Below are positions 1-9,786 of a DNA stretch of 64,000 nt, piece by piece. The notes beneath the pieces are model-generated. The model searched no databases. It worked only from the letters and a program-made list of their open reading frames with translations, and was not told where the DNA came from. Location of the stretch: the NCBI GenBank assembly GCA_027486795.1, contig JAIXOI010000037.1, forward strand, positions 1-64,000, read 5' to 3'. This DNA comes from Sphingobacteriales bacterium (GTDB lineage Bacteria > Bacteroidota > Bacteroidia > Chitinophagales > CAIOSU01). Position 1 is the stretch's first letter; the number at the start of each line of letters is the position of its first letter. The translations under genes were made by a program, and so were the position numbers.

Positions 1-1937
1 CTACTGGCGCAACAGGTGCAACAGGTACTGCTGGAACTGCGGGTGCAACGGGTGCCACAGGCGCTACGGGTACAACAGGTACTGCTGGAACTGCGGGTGC
101 AACGGGTGCTACTGGCGCTACGGGTGCAACAGGTACTGCTGGAACTAACGGTGCCGCTGGCGCAACGGGACCAACAGGTGCTACTGGAACTGCTGGTACT
201 AATGGTGCCACTGGCGCAACAGGTGCTACTGGCGCTACAGGTGCAACAGGTACTGCTGGAACTGCGGGTGCAACGGGTGCCACAGGCGCTACGGGTACAA
301 CAGGAACAGCTGGAACTGCAGGGGCAACGGGTGCCACTGGCGCAACTGGAGCAACAGGTGCAACTGGCGCTACGGGTGCAACAGGTACAGGTGTGGCAGG
401 CGCAACTGGAGCAACTGGTGCAACAGGACCTACTGGTTCAGGATCGGGTTTTTCAAACGGCACGGCTGCTGGCAACACCACCTATTGGGATGGAAGTGCT
501 TGGGTAGTTAACAGCAACAACATATACAACAATGGCAGTAATGTGGGCATTAATAACGCAGCACCGTCTTCCAAACTTTCAGTAGGTGGCGATATTAATA
601 TACGCATCGATAGTAGCATTCGAGCAGCTGATACTATTATTCTGCGCGCACCAAGAACCAGTCTTGTAGTTGGTAAACTAGCTGGCAGAACTTTAACAAC
701 AGGCGCTAACAACGTATTCGCTGGTTACAATGCTGGCGCAGCTACAGTAACTGCCCCAGGTAATAGCTTTTTTGGCTCACAAGCGGGTAACAAGAGCACT
801 GGCGCAAACAATACTTTCATTGGCTATTTATCGGGCAACAGCAACATTGCCGGCAATTTCAATACTGCGTTAGGCTATAGGGCTGGTCAAGCAAACGTTT
901 CAGGGAACCAAGGTTTGTTTATCGGGGCAGACGCAGGCTTTTCTGACGCTGCCGTTTCCTTGTCTACCTATATTGGTTATCAATCAGGGTATTTCACCAA
1001 TGGCGGCGATGGTAAAAACCAATTTGTGGGATACCAAGCTGGATACAACAACTTAACTGGGGGCAATAATGTTTTCCATGGTTATCGCGCAGGCTATAGC
1101 AATGGCATCGGCAATTTCAACGTATTTGAAGGGGGAGAATCTGGATATAATAACACTAGCGGAGAATTTAACTCTTTCAATGGTTACCGTGCAGGCTATA
1201 GCAACAATACTGGCAGCAACAATAGTTTTTTTGGATATCAAGCGGGATCAGCCAATACATTAGGAAATTTCGGCGTAGCTATCGGACATAATGCTGGTGG
1301 AGGTGCCAGCCCATCCAACCTGTTTGGCGATGGATGTACTTTTGTTGGCGGCAATACCGACTTAAGCACCAACGGACTTACTAATGCAGGTGCTTTTGGT
1401 TACTTAACCTCCATAAATGCTTCGGATAAAATTAGGATAGGCAATACGGGAGTTTCCGTTGTTGAAACACAAACCGCCTTTACTGTTATTAGCGACAAGC
1501 GTTTCAAATTCAATGTAAAACCTAATGTACCTGGCCTGAGTTTCATTACTTTGCTTAATCCGGTTACTTATAACTTTGATAATGGCGCTTACTTAGAGCA
1601 TATAGGCCAACTTAACAAACTAAAAGCTGACATTGCCAAAACTGAGGATCCTGCTCAAAAAGAAAGCCTAAACAAGCAGTTGGAACAGATGTTAGAAGAC
1701 CATGGTATTGAAACTGGTTTCTTGGCTCAAGATGTTGAGGCCGCGGCAATCGAGGCAAACTTTGACTTTAACGGCGTTTATAAGCCGCAAAACGAAACTG
1801 ATACTTATGCCCTAGATTACAGCAAATTTGTAGTGCCATTGGTGCAGTCCGTTAAAGAACTTAACGAAATGCTGCAAAAACAGCAGCTACTAATTGAGCA
1901 ACTGCAAAAAGAAATAGACCTACTGAAAAATAAGTAA
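1..1937 (+). CDS. Collagen-like tail-fibre/adhesin with S74 chaperone C-terminus (5' partial)
   Basis: The reading frame is already open at base 3, so the true start lies outside the window. Three parts follow in order. First is a Gly-X-Y collagen-like tract rich in GAT/GTA triplets (to about base 446). Next is a region of roughly 20-24-residue repeats built on N-(T/S)-x-F-x-G-Y-x-A-G, resembling the beta-helical heads of YadA-type trimeric adhesins. Last is a C-terminal intramolecular chaperone domain (Peptidase_S74 family) with SDKRFKFNV, where the Ser-Asp pair marks the usual self-cleavage site, then GFLAQDVE and [17 protein letters not shown] terminal heptad-like coiled coil ([19 protein letters not shown]) supports trimer formation. 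By family knowledge the chaperone folds the trimeric fibre and is cut off. It probably forms a surface fibre; no phage genes are nearby, so a prophage tail is less likely. The gene converges on the next one with a 2-base gap. Confidence 0.88.
   Translation, partial: TGATGATGTAGTAGATGATGATGTTGTAGTAGATGATGATGATGTAGTNGAAGATGPTGATGTAGTNGATGATGATGATGATGTAGTAGATGATGATGTTGTAGTAGATGATGATGATGATGATGATGTGVAGATGATGATGPTGSGSGFSNGTAAGNTTYWDGSAWVVNSNNIYNNGSNVGINNAAPSSKLSVGGDINIRIDSSIRAADTIILRAPRTSLVVGKLAGRTLTTGANNVFAGYNAGAATVTAPGNSFFGSQAGNKSTGANNTFIGYLSGNSNIAGNFNTALGYRAGQANVSGNQGLFIGADAGFSDAAVSLSTYIGYQSGYFTNGGDGKNQFVGYQAGYNNLTGGNNVFHGYRAGYSNGIGNFNVFEGGESGYNNTSGEFNSFNGYRAGYSNNTGSNNSFFGYQAGSANTLGNFGVAIGHNAGGGASPSNLFGDGCTFVGGNTDLSTNGLTNAGAFGYLTSINASDKIRIGNTGVSVVETQTAFTVISDKRFKFNVKPNVPGLSFITLLNPVTYNFDNGAYLEHIGQLNKLKADIAKTEDPAQKESLNKQLEQMLEDHGIETGFLAQDVEAAAIEANFDFNGVYKPQNETDTYALDYSKFVVPLVQSVKELNEMLQKQQLLIEQLQKEIDLLKNK
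3..446 (+). repeat. Collagen-like Gly-X-Y coding repeat
   Basis: A 9-base-based tandem repeat (units such as GGTGCAACA and GGTACTGCT) encodes uninterrupted Gly-Ala-Thr and Gly-Thr-Ala triplets. Larger blocks of about 45-60 bases recur almost exactly, for example near 20-70, 85-140 and 240-290, which points to recent slippage or recombination. The repeats run off the left edge of the window. Confidence 0.9.
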
Positions 1938-1939
1938 GG

Positions 1940-2923
1940 CTAGCTTTTAAATAACTTGGTGCTTAGGATAACTATATATCCTAAAATGGCAGGTATAACC
2001 AAGTTTATCAGCCAAAGGCTAAATGACGAAACAACCACTTGCTCTATTTGTGAGGTATAGCCAGCAAACACAAATAGGGCAAGGTTTCCCCTTATGCCAA
2101 GATCAATTATAGCTATATTAGGTATCGAACTCTGAAACAAGAAAAAAGTGGCTATCAATGCTAAGCCATGTGTTATACTAACATCAACATCAAAGGCATA
2201 GAGCAGCAATAAAAATTGAACTGCGTAAACACCATAACGCACGGCGGCTAGCAACAATACCACGCTTAGTTCCTTAATACTAAAGTCAATAAGTGTTAGC
2301 CATCTGCTTTGATACTTTACCAGCCAAGTTACCTTTCCTAAAAAAGCAGCAATCAAATCTAACCGAAAATATAGGAAAGTAAATATTGCTATAAAAGCCA
2401 CCAAAATCAAATAAAACAGCACTTGGGATAAAATGCTATACTCTTGACCACTCGACAACCACCAAAACAATCCAATTAAACCAGCTAAAATAGTAACCCA
2501 TATTTGGGCTATACTTCCTAAAATAGTTGCTTGTATGGTTTCGCTTCTTAAAGGGTCTCTAAGAAAAATAAAACGCCCACCATACTCTCCAATTCGGTTG
2601 GGAGTAAACAAAGTAAGCGTTGCGCCACTATAAATGGCCAAATACGACTTTGCAAAACTTAGCGGTTCGGCTCTATTAATCAATAGCTTCCATTTAAGTG
2701 CTTCGATACCCCAATTGACAAACATTAGTACAAACACTAACAATATTAGGTTAAAGTTTTGCCCAAAAGAGAAAGCTATTTCATTGATTACCTGTGTAAT
2801 ATCATCACGCTTAGCAATTTGCCAATATAGTGTTGCAAAAAGCAGTAGTAAAATTACTAGCTTTATGCTAAACTCAACCGCCTTGCGCAGTTTTGGTTTA
2901 TTGCGAAAATAACTAAATGACAT
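1940..2923 (-). CDS. Flippase-like membrane protein (LPG_synthase_TM family)
   Basis: A 327-residue polytopic membrane protein with about eight hydrophobic segments beginning after a basic N-terminus (NKPKLRKAVEF). The signature TLFTPNRIGEYGGR after the second or third membrane segment is typical of the lysylphosphatidylglycerol synthase transmembrane region / UPF0104 family, which includes lipid flippases. There is no soluble acyltransferase domain, so aminoacyl-lipid synthesis is unlikely; a lipid or glycolipid transport role is inferred only. It is divergent from ruvC, whose start lies 48 bases away, and tail-to-tail with the fibre gene. Confidence 0.8.
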   Translation of the reverse strand: MSFSYFRNKPKLRKAVEFSIKLVILLLLFATLYWQIAKRDDITQVINEIAFSFGQNFNLILLVFVLMFVNWGIEALKWKLLINRAEPLSFAKSYLAIYSGATLTLFTPNRIGEYGGRFIFLRDPLRSETIQATILGSIAQIWVTILAGLIGLFWWLSSGQEYSILSQVLFYLILVAFIAIFTFLYFRLDLIAAFLGKVTWLVKYQSRWLTLIDFSIKELSVVLLLAAVRYGVYAVQFLLLLYAFDVDVSITHGLALIATFFLFQSSIPNIAIIDLGIRGNLALFVFAGYTSQIEQVVVSSFSLWLINLVIPAILGYIVILSTKLFKS

Positions 2924-2971
2924 GCAGTGGTATTATTAAATGCAAATTAACGCTTTTAGCCTATAACTATT

Positions 2972-3568
2972 TTGGAAACCATCCAACCTAACAACATTGA
3001 CAAGGTAATCTTGGGCATCGACCCAGGTACCAACTTTCTTGGCTATGGGGTAATTTCGGTTAGGGGGCAAAAAGTAACCCTTATTAGTTTAGGCACCATT
3101 GATTTATCCAAACTCGAAACGCATCAAGACAAACTTAAACGCATTTACGAGCGCATTAGTTATTTGGTAATGGAGTACAAGCCCCACGAATGCTCTATTG
3201 AAGCGCCTTTTCATGGCAAAAACGTGCAAAGCATGCTTAAACTAGGTAGAGCCCAAGGTGTAGCTATGGCTGCAGTAATTAACCAAGGCATAGAAATACA
3301 TGAATATGCGCCTCGCAAAATAAAACAATCGGTTACCGGAAATGGAAACGCCAGCAAAGAACAGGTAGCCGCCATGTTACAAAACCTGTTGCAGTTTAAA
3401 GAACTACCCAAATATTTGGATGCCACCGATGGCTTGGCAGTAGCTGTCTGCCATTACTTTCAAAACAGGCTTGTAACCACCACATCAAGCGCGCCTATAA
3501 AACTAAAAAAAACCACCCCCAAAGGCTGGGGAGCATTTATAAAAGCCAATCCTGATAGGGTTAAATAA
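2972..3568 (+). CDS. ruvC: Crossover junction endodeoxyribonuclease RuvC
   Basis: Holliday-junction resolvase of 198 residues, close to the family length with a slightly longer tail. The RNase-H-like fold is recognised from ILGIDPGTNFLGYGV (catalytic D17), SIEAPFHGKN (catalytic E77) and DATDGLAVAVCHYF (D150/D153). It acts in the cytoplasm with RuvAB, which is not in this window. The start is TTG at 2972: an in-frame stop lies 15 bases upstream and no ATG occurs before the first catalytic residue. The basic Lys-rich tail (KLKKTTPKGWG) is common in Bacteroidota RuvC. It is a single-gene unit between a divergent flippase gene and a convergent HIT gene. Confidence 0.95.
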   Translation: METIQPNNIDKVILGIDPGTNFLGYGVISVRGQKVTLISLGTIDLSKLETHQDKLKRIYERISYLVMEYKPHECSIEAPFHGKNVQSMLKLGRAQGVAMAAVINQGIEIHEYAPRKIKQSVTGNGNASKEQVAAMLQNLLQFKELPKYLDATDGLAVAVCHYFQNRLVTTTSSAPIKLKKTTPKGWGAFIKANPDRVK

Positions 3569-3587
3569 GAGAGCAGGTCTACTAGCT

Positions 3588-3983
3588 TTATTCAAAATGA
3601 CTAGCAATCTCTTTGGCCAAACTTACAAATTCTTCTTTAGTAAGCTTAACACGCGCGGCCCCAAAATCTAAGTCACCTATATTATCCAGTGGCACCAAAT
3701 GTATGTGCGCATGGGCCACTTCAAGGCCTATTACCGCTACACCAATGCGCTTACAAGGCACCGCACGCTCAACAGCAGCACTTACTCTTTTCGCAAAAGC
3801 CCATAGGCCTGTGTAAGTTTCGGCATCAAGGCTAAAAAGATAATCAATTTCCTGTTTTGGTATTACCAACGTATGGCCAGCTTTAATGGGGTTTACATCC
3901 AAAAAAGCATAGAATTTATCATCCTCAGCTACCTTATACGCTGGTATCTCTCCGTTTACAATCTTCGTAAATATCGACGCCAT
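3588..3983 (-). CDS. HIT family nucleotide-binding hydrolase
   Basis: A 131-residue histidine-triad protein. The N-terminal SIFTKIVNGEIPAYKV and the catalytic triad motif HAHIHLVP (residues about 91-98) are diagnostic; the central His is the nucleophile that attacks nucleoside phosphoramidate or dinucleoside polyphosphate substrates. The real substrate cannot be told from sequence. It lies 6 bases downstream of greA on the same strand, so the two are probably co-transcribed. Confidence 0.93.
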   Translation of the reverse strand: MASIFTKIVNGEIPAYKVAEDDKFYAFLDVNPIKAGHTLVIPKQEIDYLFSLDAETYTGLWAFAKRVSAAVERAVPCKRIGVAVIGLEVAHAHIHLVPLDNIGDLDFGAARVKLTKEEFVSLAKEIASHFE

Positions 3984-3989
3984 AACAGA

Positions 3990-4469
3990 TTACATTCGGC
4001 TAATTGCAAGAATCTCAAATTGCAGTGTTCCTGCAGGGGTAGTAACATCAGCTATGTCGCCAACACTTTTACCCAGCAAGCCCTTACCAATTGGCGAAGT
4101 AACCGATAAGCGGCCGGTTTTTAGGTCCGCTTCGTTTTCACTAACCAAAGTAAAAGTCAATACTTTATTAAGCTTTAAGTTTTTTACCTCAACGGTAGAA
4201 AGGATAAGAGCTTTTGAACTATCAAGCTGTTCCACATTATCTAGCAAACGGGAGTTAGCTATACTTTCTTGCAACTTAGAAATACGGGCCTCTAAAAGAC
4301 CTTGTGCCTCTTTTGCAGCATCATACTCAGCATTCTCCGATAAGTCACCTTTTTCTCGTGCCTCACCAATAGCTTTTGATATATCAGATCTACCTTTGGT
4401 TGTAAGATAGTTCAAGTCCTCTTTTAGTCTTTGCAAGCCCTCTGGGGTTACATAATTAATGCCTGCCAT
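3990..4469 (-). CDS. greA: Transcription elongation factor GreA
   Basis: A 159-residue protein, the normal GreA length. The N-terminal coiled-coil domain contains GDLSENAEYDAAKEAQ, with the conserved acidic residues at the coiled-coil tip that enter the RNA polymerase secondary channel and stimulate cleavage of backtracked RNA. The C-terminal FKBP-like domain contains SPIGKGLLGKSVGD. It starts with ATG at 4469 and forms an apparent two-gene unit with the HIT gene. The downstream end of the PorV-like operon lies only about 85 bases upstream, separated by a terminator. Confidence 0.96.
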   Translation of the reverse strand: MAGINYVTPEGLQRLKEDLNYLTTKGRSDISKAIGEAREKGDLSENAEYDAAKEAQGLLEARISKLQESIANSRLLDNVEQLDSSKALILSTVEVKNLKLNKVLTFTLVSENEADLKTGRLSVTSPIGKGLLGKSVGDIADVTTPAGTLQFEILAISRM

Positions 4470-4494
4470 AGTACTTTAGTTTAAGCGGTAATAA

Positions 4495-4532
4495 CGAAAA
4501 AAGAAACGTCCCTGCACGCAGAAACGTTTCTT
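4495..4532 (-). terminator. Intrinsic terminator of the TonB/PorV-like operon
   Basis: Arms AAGAAACGT (4501-4509) and ACGTTTCTT (4524-4532) form a perfect 9-bp stem. Read on the minus strand it is followed by a run of T (4495-4503), so it ends transcription coming from the gene at 4554-5636, just before greA. Confidence 0.8.
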
Positions 4533-4553
4533 CAATATCTAAATTAATAAATC

Positions 4554-5636
4554 TTACAGGGTAATCCTAATACCGTAGGTATGAGTTCCTTTAAAAGTAT
4601 AAGTTGCGCGATAAGCGTAATCAATTCCAATGGTAGCACCTTCATTCTTTTTCTTGGTCAATGGCACTTGCACCGACATGCCGGCAGCTAGACCCGTAAA
4701 GGCTGTGGTGCTAGTTGAGAAGCTGGTTATACCATCTTCATAACGGTAGCCAGCCCTAACCATCACTATTTTTCTCCATCCATACTCCAAACCACCACCA
4801 AATTGGTCTTTACCGAAGGAGTTTGAGGTAAAATTGGCCATGAAGGTCAATTTGTGGTCAGGATTCTCCTTTGCTTTGTCAATATACCAATCGTAAGCCG
4901 CACCAATATTCAATTGAGAAGGCAATTCAAACTTTTGGGTACGCTGACTTTGGGTAATAGTGTAAGTGCCTTCAGTAGCCGAGCCACTAAAGTTTAAACC
5001 ATCTCCGCCAAATTTCATTGGTGTACCTACGTTGCGCAAAGCAATACCAAAGTGAATGTTTTCGCGAGGACCAGTAACATACTGGATACCAGCATCTAAA
5101 CAAAAGCCTGTTGCGCTAAGGTCGTCAATGCGCTCGTTTATCAATCGGAAAACAACACCTGCATAAATGCTATTAGAAAATGCACGTGAATAGCCTACGC
5201 CAATGTTCAAAAAACCTGGTTTAAAGGTACCGATTCCGCCTTCTGGCAGGTTGGTAGTAGTGCGCTCAATGTCTCCAAAGTCAAGGGCATTAATGGTTAC
5301 ACCCACCACGTTTCCTTTGTCTTTGCCAAATTTTTGGGCAATACCAGCAGAGTTTAAAAACACCTCGCTGCCCTGCAACCAATGTGTGCGGCTAAACAAG
5401 ATTTCTGTTTTGGGTGCAAACGCCAATCCGGCTGGATTGAGGTTCATAGATTCCAACCCTTGCACGCATGCCGAGTTCATACCAAATACACCTGATGTGC
5501 GGCCCCAGCCGTTCATCACTAGCTCATAGGCGCCTGCTTCACCGGCACGATCCGGATTGCCCGCCCACAACTGCGGCATTGCTGCCAGAAAAGCCATGCT
5601 CACTAAAGTGGCCCTGAATAAATTGCTCATCTTCAT
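4554..5636 (-). CDS. PorV/PorQ-family outer-membrane beta-barrel protein
   Basis: A 360-residue protein with a signal peptide (MSNLFRATLVSMAFLAAMPQLWA) and alternating amphipathic strands ending in a hydrophobic strand and terminal L (GIRITL), as in outer-membrane barrels. The segment GMNSACVQGLESMNLNPAGLA is the hallmark N-terminal motif of the PorV/PorQ (UPF0164) family, whose best known members act as T9SS shuttle or attachment components. Whether this is the true PorV or a dedicated paralogue cannot be decided; its operon with a TonB receptor and a giant secreted protein suggests a dedicated one. The first ATG is at 5636 and a second at 5630 is also possible. It starts 7 bases after the preceding gene. 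Confidence 0.82.
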   Translation of the reverse strand: MKMSNLFRATLVSMAFLAAMPQLWAGNPDRAGEAGAYELVMNGWGRTSGVFGMNSACVQGLESMNLNPAGLAFAPKTEILFSRTHWLQGSEVFLNSAGIAQKFGKDKGNVVGVTINALDFGDIERTTTNLPEGGIGTFKPGFLNIGVGYSRAFSNSIYAGVVFRLINERIDDLSATGFCLDAGIQYVTGPRENIHFGIALRNVGTPMKFGGDGLNFSGSATEGTYTITQSQRTQKFELPSQLNIGAAYDWYIDKAKENPDHKLTFMANFTSNSFGKDQFGGGLEYGWRKIVMVRAGYRYEDGITSFSTSTTAFTGLAAGMSVQVPLTKKKNEGATIGIDYAYRATYTFKGTHTYGIRITL

Positions 5637-5643
5637 AACCTTA

Positions 5644-8600
5644 TTAGAATGTACCTAAGTCAAACGGACGCATTACACCAAACCACTTAATCGTGCGCTC
5701 ACCAAGTCCTGGTGCTTCTACATGAATAAGATATACACCACTTGATACTGGGATGTTTTTAGTGTTTTTCAAATCCCAATCAAGAGAGTTGTCCAAATTA
5801 GTTTTTTCAGTATTCTCACCGTAGTGGGTATTTGGCCCTACATCACGCTTGTATTGACGTATCAACACCCCATCAATAGAATAAATGCTCACCGTGCAAG
5901 TACCAGGCAAATTGGTAATCTTAATGCGGTTATCCAATTGGCTGGTTTCGTAGCCAGAGTATGCATAGTAAGGGTTAGGCACCGCGCGTATTTGGTCTAG
6001 ATGATTTTTTGCAACATCCTCCTGAGTGGTTTCAACTGCCAATCCATCAGTACTGAATTCATACGCTGGGCGACCTTCGTTTTCATTGGTAGCTAAGAAG
6101 TTACCCAACGGCTTGCGCACCCTTATTTTAACTGTTACCGTGCTTGGCACTACGCCCTGTTCAATAGAAAGAAGGTTCAACTCTGGGTTAACAAAGGGCA
6201 TGGCAGTGTACATGATGTTTCTGTAAATAGAATCATTCAAGTTACTGGTTACAACCCTATTGATACCACCGGTAGGAGGAATGGTAAAGCCAGCTATACC
6301 TATGTTATTCAACATAATGCGCTGCATCTCTTCACCCTCATCGTATTTAGAGTTCATAACGTACACGTAATGTCCACCGCCAAAAAGTATCTGCCTTAAT
6401 GGGCTCAATTCATTTTTCGACGGGTTCCACAACATATCACGGCCGTTTTCACCTACTGCAAACGAATTCTCACCAAACATAATATTCAAGCGCTCACCAG
6501 TTTCTACGTTTATAGCATAACCAGGGAAATAGCTACGGCCAGTATCGCCAAGCAATTCGAAACCTGCAATATCTTTTGATAGGGCACTTCTAATTTGACC
6601 TTTGAATGAACCACCTTCGTTAGTTGCAAAATCCTCGCCAGTTTCTACCACTACACAACGTGTCCATTTACTCTTGTCACTTGTAAACACCAAGTCAATA
6701 CTTGATAAGCTGTCCAAATTATAGCTCGTCTGAACCATGTTCAAACTCTTGGTATTCGGAACCAAAACTGGCACCTGACCAGTGGTATTCCAAGTAAAAT
6801 TAACCAAGAAACCTGGGCCATAAGTAAAGTTGGTTGGCCATTGAGGATCGTCAGGATCGGTCAAAGCGGTATTTACCTTATTGGCTGCCAATGCGTATGG
6901 TGCAAATGCACCGCCAACAACGGTTCCGAATTCTTGCTGCGGATCATAGTAAGTTATTTCGTCCTCACAGTTGGGTTGTGGCGAGCGGCAGCAATTACAC
7001 CTAAAGTAATGGTCATCAAAGAAATGGCCGTAAGTAGCAGCATCGTCATTCTCTTTAAACTGACCACTACGTATCCAGTTCCTTAATGCAGGACCACTGC
7101 CTTCATCTACAACAAACTGCAACCAAGGCTTAACTGGGTCTTCGTAAGTAATGGACGACGTAATGTAACCCAACGAAGATTGACTGCGATCTCCTACGTT
7201 TTTAACTTGGCGCATGGATATGGAGATACCATAATCCATTATCAACTGTTCGTTTAATTGTTCCAAACCACGATCGGAATTATAAACTCTATTATCAGGC
7301 GAGGTCACCACCACCCAACGAGAGGCCGGGTCGGTAAACCTATTGTACACTGTATCAAGCGCATAGGCTACGCTAAACGAATCAGTTGGGTCGTTATAGA
7401 AAACAGTATCTGGGAAATATAAACGGAAAGACTGAGCACGTACCAACATAGGATCAACAATCTGAACCTGAATTGGTGCATTGCCACCTTTATATTCCAC
7501 CCTATCAAACACATTATTTGGACTTGCCAAAATGGCGCTGATAGATTCGTCAGTTAGCTCCAAGTTAAAGCCACCATTACCAGATCCATCGATACGAGTA
7601 ATGTTTAGTAAATCGCCATATTCTGAGTTCAATATGGTACCGCCATCTGCCCCTTGAGGCTTATGCGGAATAGCAGAATAAACAGCCTGCCCTCTACGAC
7701 CTTGCAAGTAAGGCAATTTCTGTTCTTCCAAAATTGGCACTTGCCCGCAGTCGGTATCTTCAAAATTTACCCTACCATTGGTATAGTAGTTGTGGGCGTA
7801 AGCTATTGCAGTATAGTAGTAGTTCTTGTGGTTTACAAGCTCTGTGTTTCCGGTAGCAAAAAGATCTTCTCTGATACGGAACGAACGACGGATACCTACA
7901 TTGGCTCCTTCAACCATTAAGCTTGGCACTTCGCCGCAAATAGCTCGGTTAAGCGCTTTGTTCACGATTTTGCTTATATCGTCTTCAATATCCACTTGGG
8001 CAACCAAACGAGCAAGTGTTGGGTCATCAAAGTCTTCAGCAGTTACTTGGCTGTTTTTCAATTGATACAAAATGTATCCTTGGAAAGTATAGGTTATATC
8101 TGTTATTTGAGGGAACGTTTGGCTCAACTCAAAGGCCAACGGGTCAACTTCGTCGTATGAGTCGTTCTCATTGTTGGTACCTGTATTATCCAACATAATA
8201 ATCAACTCCTTATCCAACTCACGGATAACCAATTTAGGTGCATCAGGTCCGTCAACTAGTTTAAAACAGTTGTTGAACAAGGCCTGCGCTTTAATATCAG
8301 CAGTACGCAACAAATCAATATCGGCAGCGCAACTTGATTGAGAACCTTGGCGAACCCAAACCGTACCAACGGTAATGTAGTTACGCGCACCCGGTTGCAA
8401 AATAAACGGACCAGAAGCTTGCATCCAACGACGGTCGGCAGGAGGGTTGTTACAGCTACACTCTGACCAAGATGCCGGGAAAGCTGGGCCACCTGGCTCG
8501 CCAGGGAACATAAACTTGGTAGGCACCGCTCCACCATAGCCGTTACAACGGTCGCTGGTAAACGGCGAACCGTCGGTCCAGAAACCCGCCATGTAATTAT

Positions 8601-9765
8601 AATAGTTAATAGCCGACTGAGGGTTACCAGTAGTGGTAAAGTCGTTGCTGTAGTATAGGAAGGTAGACATTCCCAATTGCTCAGGCTGACCATTAACGAT
8701 ACGACCCGAAAAAGGACCTTCGAAATAATCGACACCAATAATAGGAACACTTACACCATAACCACGAGAAGCACAATCAGGGTCGGTTGAAAGACCGTTG
8801 TACGCAAAACCTAAGCTCAAGCTGGTATCGCAACCTACATAATCATTATTAAAACAGCCCAAATCGGCATCTACCCATTGGCCCATATAAAAATCGCCAA
8901 TTGGCACGTTACCTTTATTCAAAATGTCGTAACGGTAAAAGGTCATGTTATTCACCTCATCAGATGTTCTGAATGCGAATGCCAAAGCACCTACCTGAAC
9001 ACCAATAGCCTGTCCACCAGTTTCAGTATGGATATTACCCTTGTCGTTATACACCCAGAAAATCATCTGGTCGGCATAGTTATTACCGCAAGTAGCATTA
9101 ATTACTGGGTAGTCGCCATTGATAGGGTCATAAACACCATTACCATTCACGTCGGAATAGGGTGCCAATTCATCTAGCACCGTTAACGATACCTCACCTT
9201 TACCTTTGGCATTGAAGTTTCCTTTACCAGGCCAGTCGCAAATAGATGGGTACTTATCGCAACAATCAGCACAAGGAAAAACCTCTGCACGGAAAGCATC
9301 AATCTCTTCACCAAACACTACCCAGTGGCGGTCATAATCTTCGCAAGTTTGCACATTAATGGTTGCGCTGGCATCCAATGGGCCAGGCCAAAAATCGTTA
9401 CCCGACTGGCGATAGGTTTGTGCTGCAATTTTTAAGTTACCGCCTGCGTCAATACCACCCAACCATACAGCACCTGCAAATAGCGAGTGTATAGATGGAG
9501 ATGAACCTGGTGGATCAATCTTTGGCACTTCGAAACGCGCGTCGCTCAAATCCCACCACATATCACCACCATTCAAAAGAATGGTACGCACGTTATTAAT
9601 TTCTAGTGTGGTACGCGACGTAGCTGAAGGGCAACTAGAAGCTGCTGCTTTATAAAACTCATTGGATTTTCCAGAAGAGCCAATATTCTCCTTTGCCAAT
9701 AAGCTATTGGTGCTTAAAGCAATCAGAAGTGCAGCCGCGCAAATGTTTAAAAAGTATCTAGCCAT
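5644..9765 (-). CDS. Large secreted protein with Por-like C-terminal region
   Basis: A 1373-residue protein with a signal peptide (residues 1-24, ending SLLAKE). Most of it is beta-rich and not recognised as a named domain. Two cysteine-rich patches are visible: PCADCCDKYPSICDWPG near residue 165 and FRCNCCRSPQPNC near residue 920. Asp-rich stretches such as SDVNGNGVYDPINGDYP look like calcium-binding loops. The last 110 residues (VPNPYYAYSGYETSQLDNRI, then SGVYLIHVEAPGLGERTIKW) resemble a T9SS sorting domain with the extra ending FGVMRPFDLGTF. It is probably exported to the cell surface. It sits between a TonB-dependent receptor (21-base gap) and a PorV-like barrel (7-base gap). No enzymatic motif was seen. 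Confidence 0.75.
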   Translation of the reverse strand: MARYFLNICAAALLIALSTNSLLAKENIGSSGKSNEFYKAAASSCPSATSRTTLEINNVRTILLNGGDMWWDLSDARFEVPKIDPPGSSPSIHSLFAGAVWLGGIDAGGNLKIAAQTYRQSGNDFWPGPLDASATINVQTCEDYDRHWVVFGEEIDAFRAEVFPCADCCDKYPSICDWPGKGNFNAKGKGEVSLTVLDELAPYSDVNGNGVYDPINGDYPVINATCGNNYADQMIFWVYNDKGNIHTETGGQAIGVQVGALAFAFRTSDEVNNMTFYRYDILNKGNVPIGDFYMGQWVDADLGCFNNDYVGCDTSLSLGFAYNGLSTDPDCASRGYGVSVPIIGVDYFEGPFSGRIVNGQPEQLGMSTFLYYSNDFTTTGNPQSAINYYNYMAGFWTDGSPFTSDRCNGYGGAVPTKFMFPGEPGGPAFPASWSECSCNNPPADRRWMQASGPFILQPGARNYITVGTVWVRQGSQSSCAADIDLLRTADIKAQALFNNCFKLVDGPDAPKLVIRELDKELIIMLDNTGTNNENDSYDEVDPLAFELSQTFPQITDITYTFQGYILYQLKNSQVTAEDFDDPTLARLVAQVDIEDDISKIVNKALNRAICGEVPSLMVEGANVGIRRSFRIREDLFATGNTELVNHKNYYYTAIAYAHNYYTNGRVNFEDTDCGQVPILEEQKLPYLQGRRGQAVYSAIPHKPQGADGGTILNSEYGDLLNITRIDGSGNGGFNLELTDESISAILASPNNVFDRVEYKGGNAPIQVQIVDPMLVRAQSFRLYFPDTVFYNDPTDSFSVAYALDTVYNRFTDPASRWVVVTSPDNRVYNSDRGLEQLNEQLIMDYGISISMRQVKNVGDRSQSSLGYITSSITYEDPVKPWLQFVVDEGSGPALRNWIRSGQFKENDDAATYGHFFDDHYFRCNCCRSPQPNCEDEITYYDPQQEFGTVVGGAFAPYALAANKVNTALTDPDDPQWPTNFTYGPGFLVNFTWNTTGQVPVLVPNTKSLNMVQTSYNLDSLSSIDLVFTSDKSKWTRCVVVETGEDFATNEGGSFKGQIRSALSKDIAGFELLGDTGRSYFPGYAINVETGERLNIMFGENSFAVGENGRDMLWNPSKNELSPLRQILFGGGHYVYVMNSKYDEGEEMQRIMLNNIGIAGFTIPPTGGINRVVTSNLNDSIYRNIMYTAMPFVNPELNLLSIEQGVVPSTVTVKIRVRKPLGNFLATNENEGRPAYEFSTDGLAVETTQEDVAKNHLDQIRAVPNPYYAYSGYETSQLDNRIKITNLPGTCTVSIYSIDGVLIRQYKRDVGPNTHYGENTEKTNLDNSLDWDLKNTKNIPVSSGVYLIHVEAPGLGERTIKWFGVMRPFDLGTF

Positions 9766-9786
9766 AGTGACTAATTTAATTCATTA

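Noticed and set aside
16-507. Long Leu/Gln/Val-rich frame in the collagen-like region
   Set aside because: It is the shifted reading of a 9-base tandem repeat; the Gly-X-Y frame continues into the S74 protein and the other does not.
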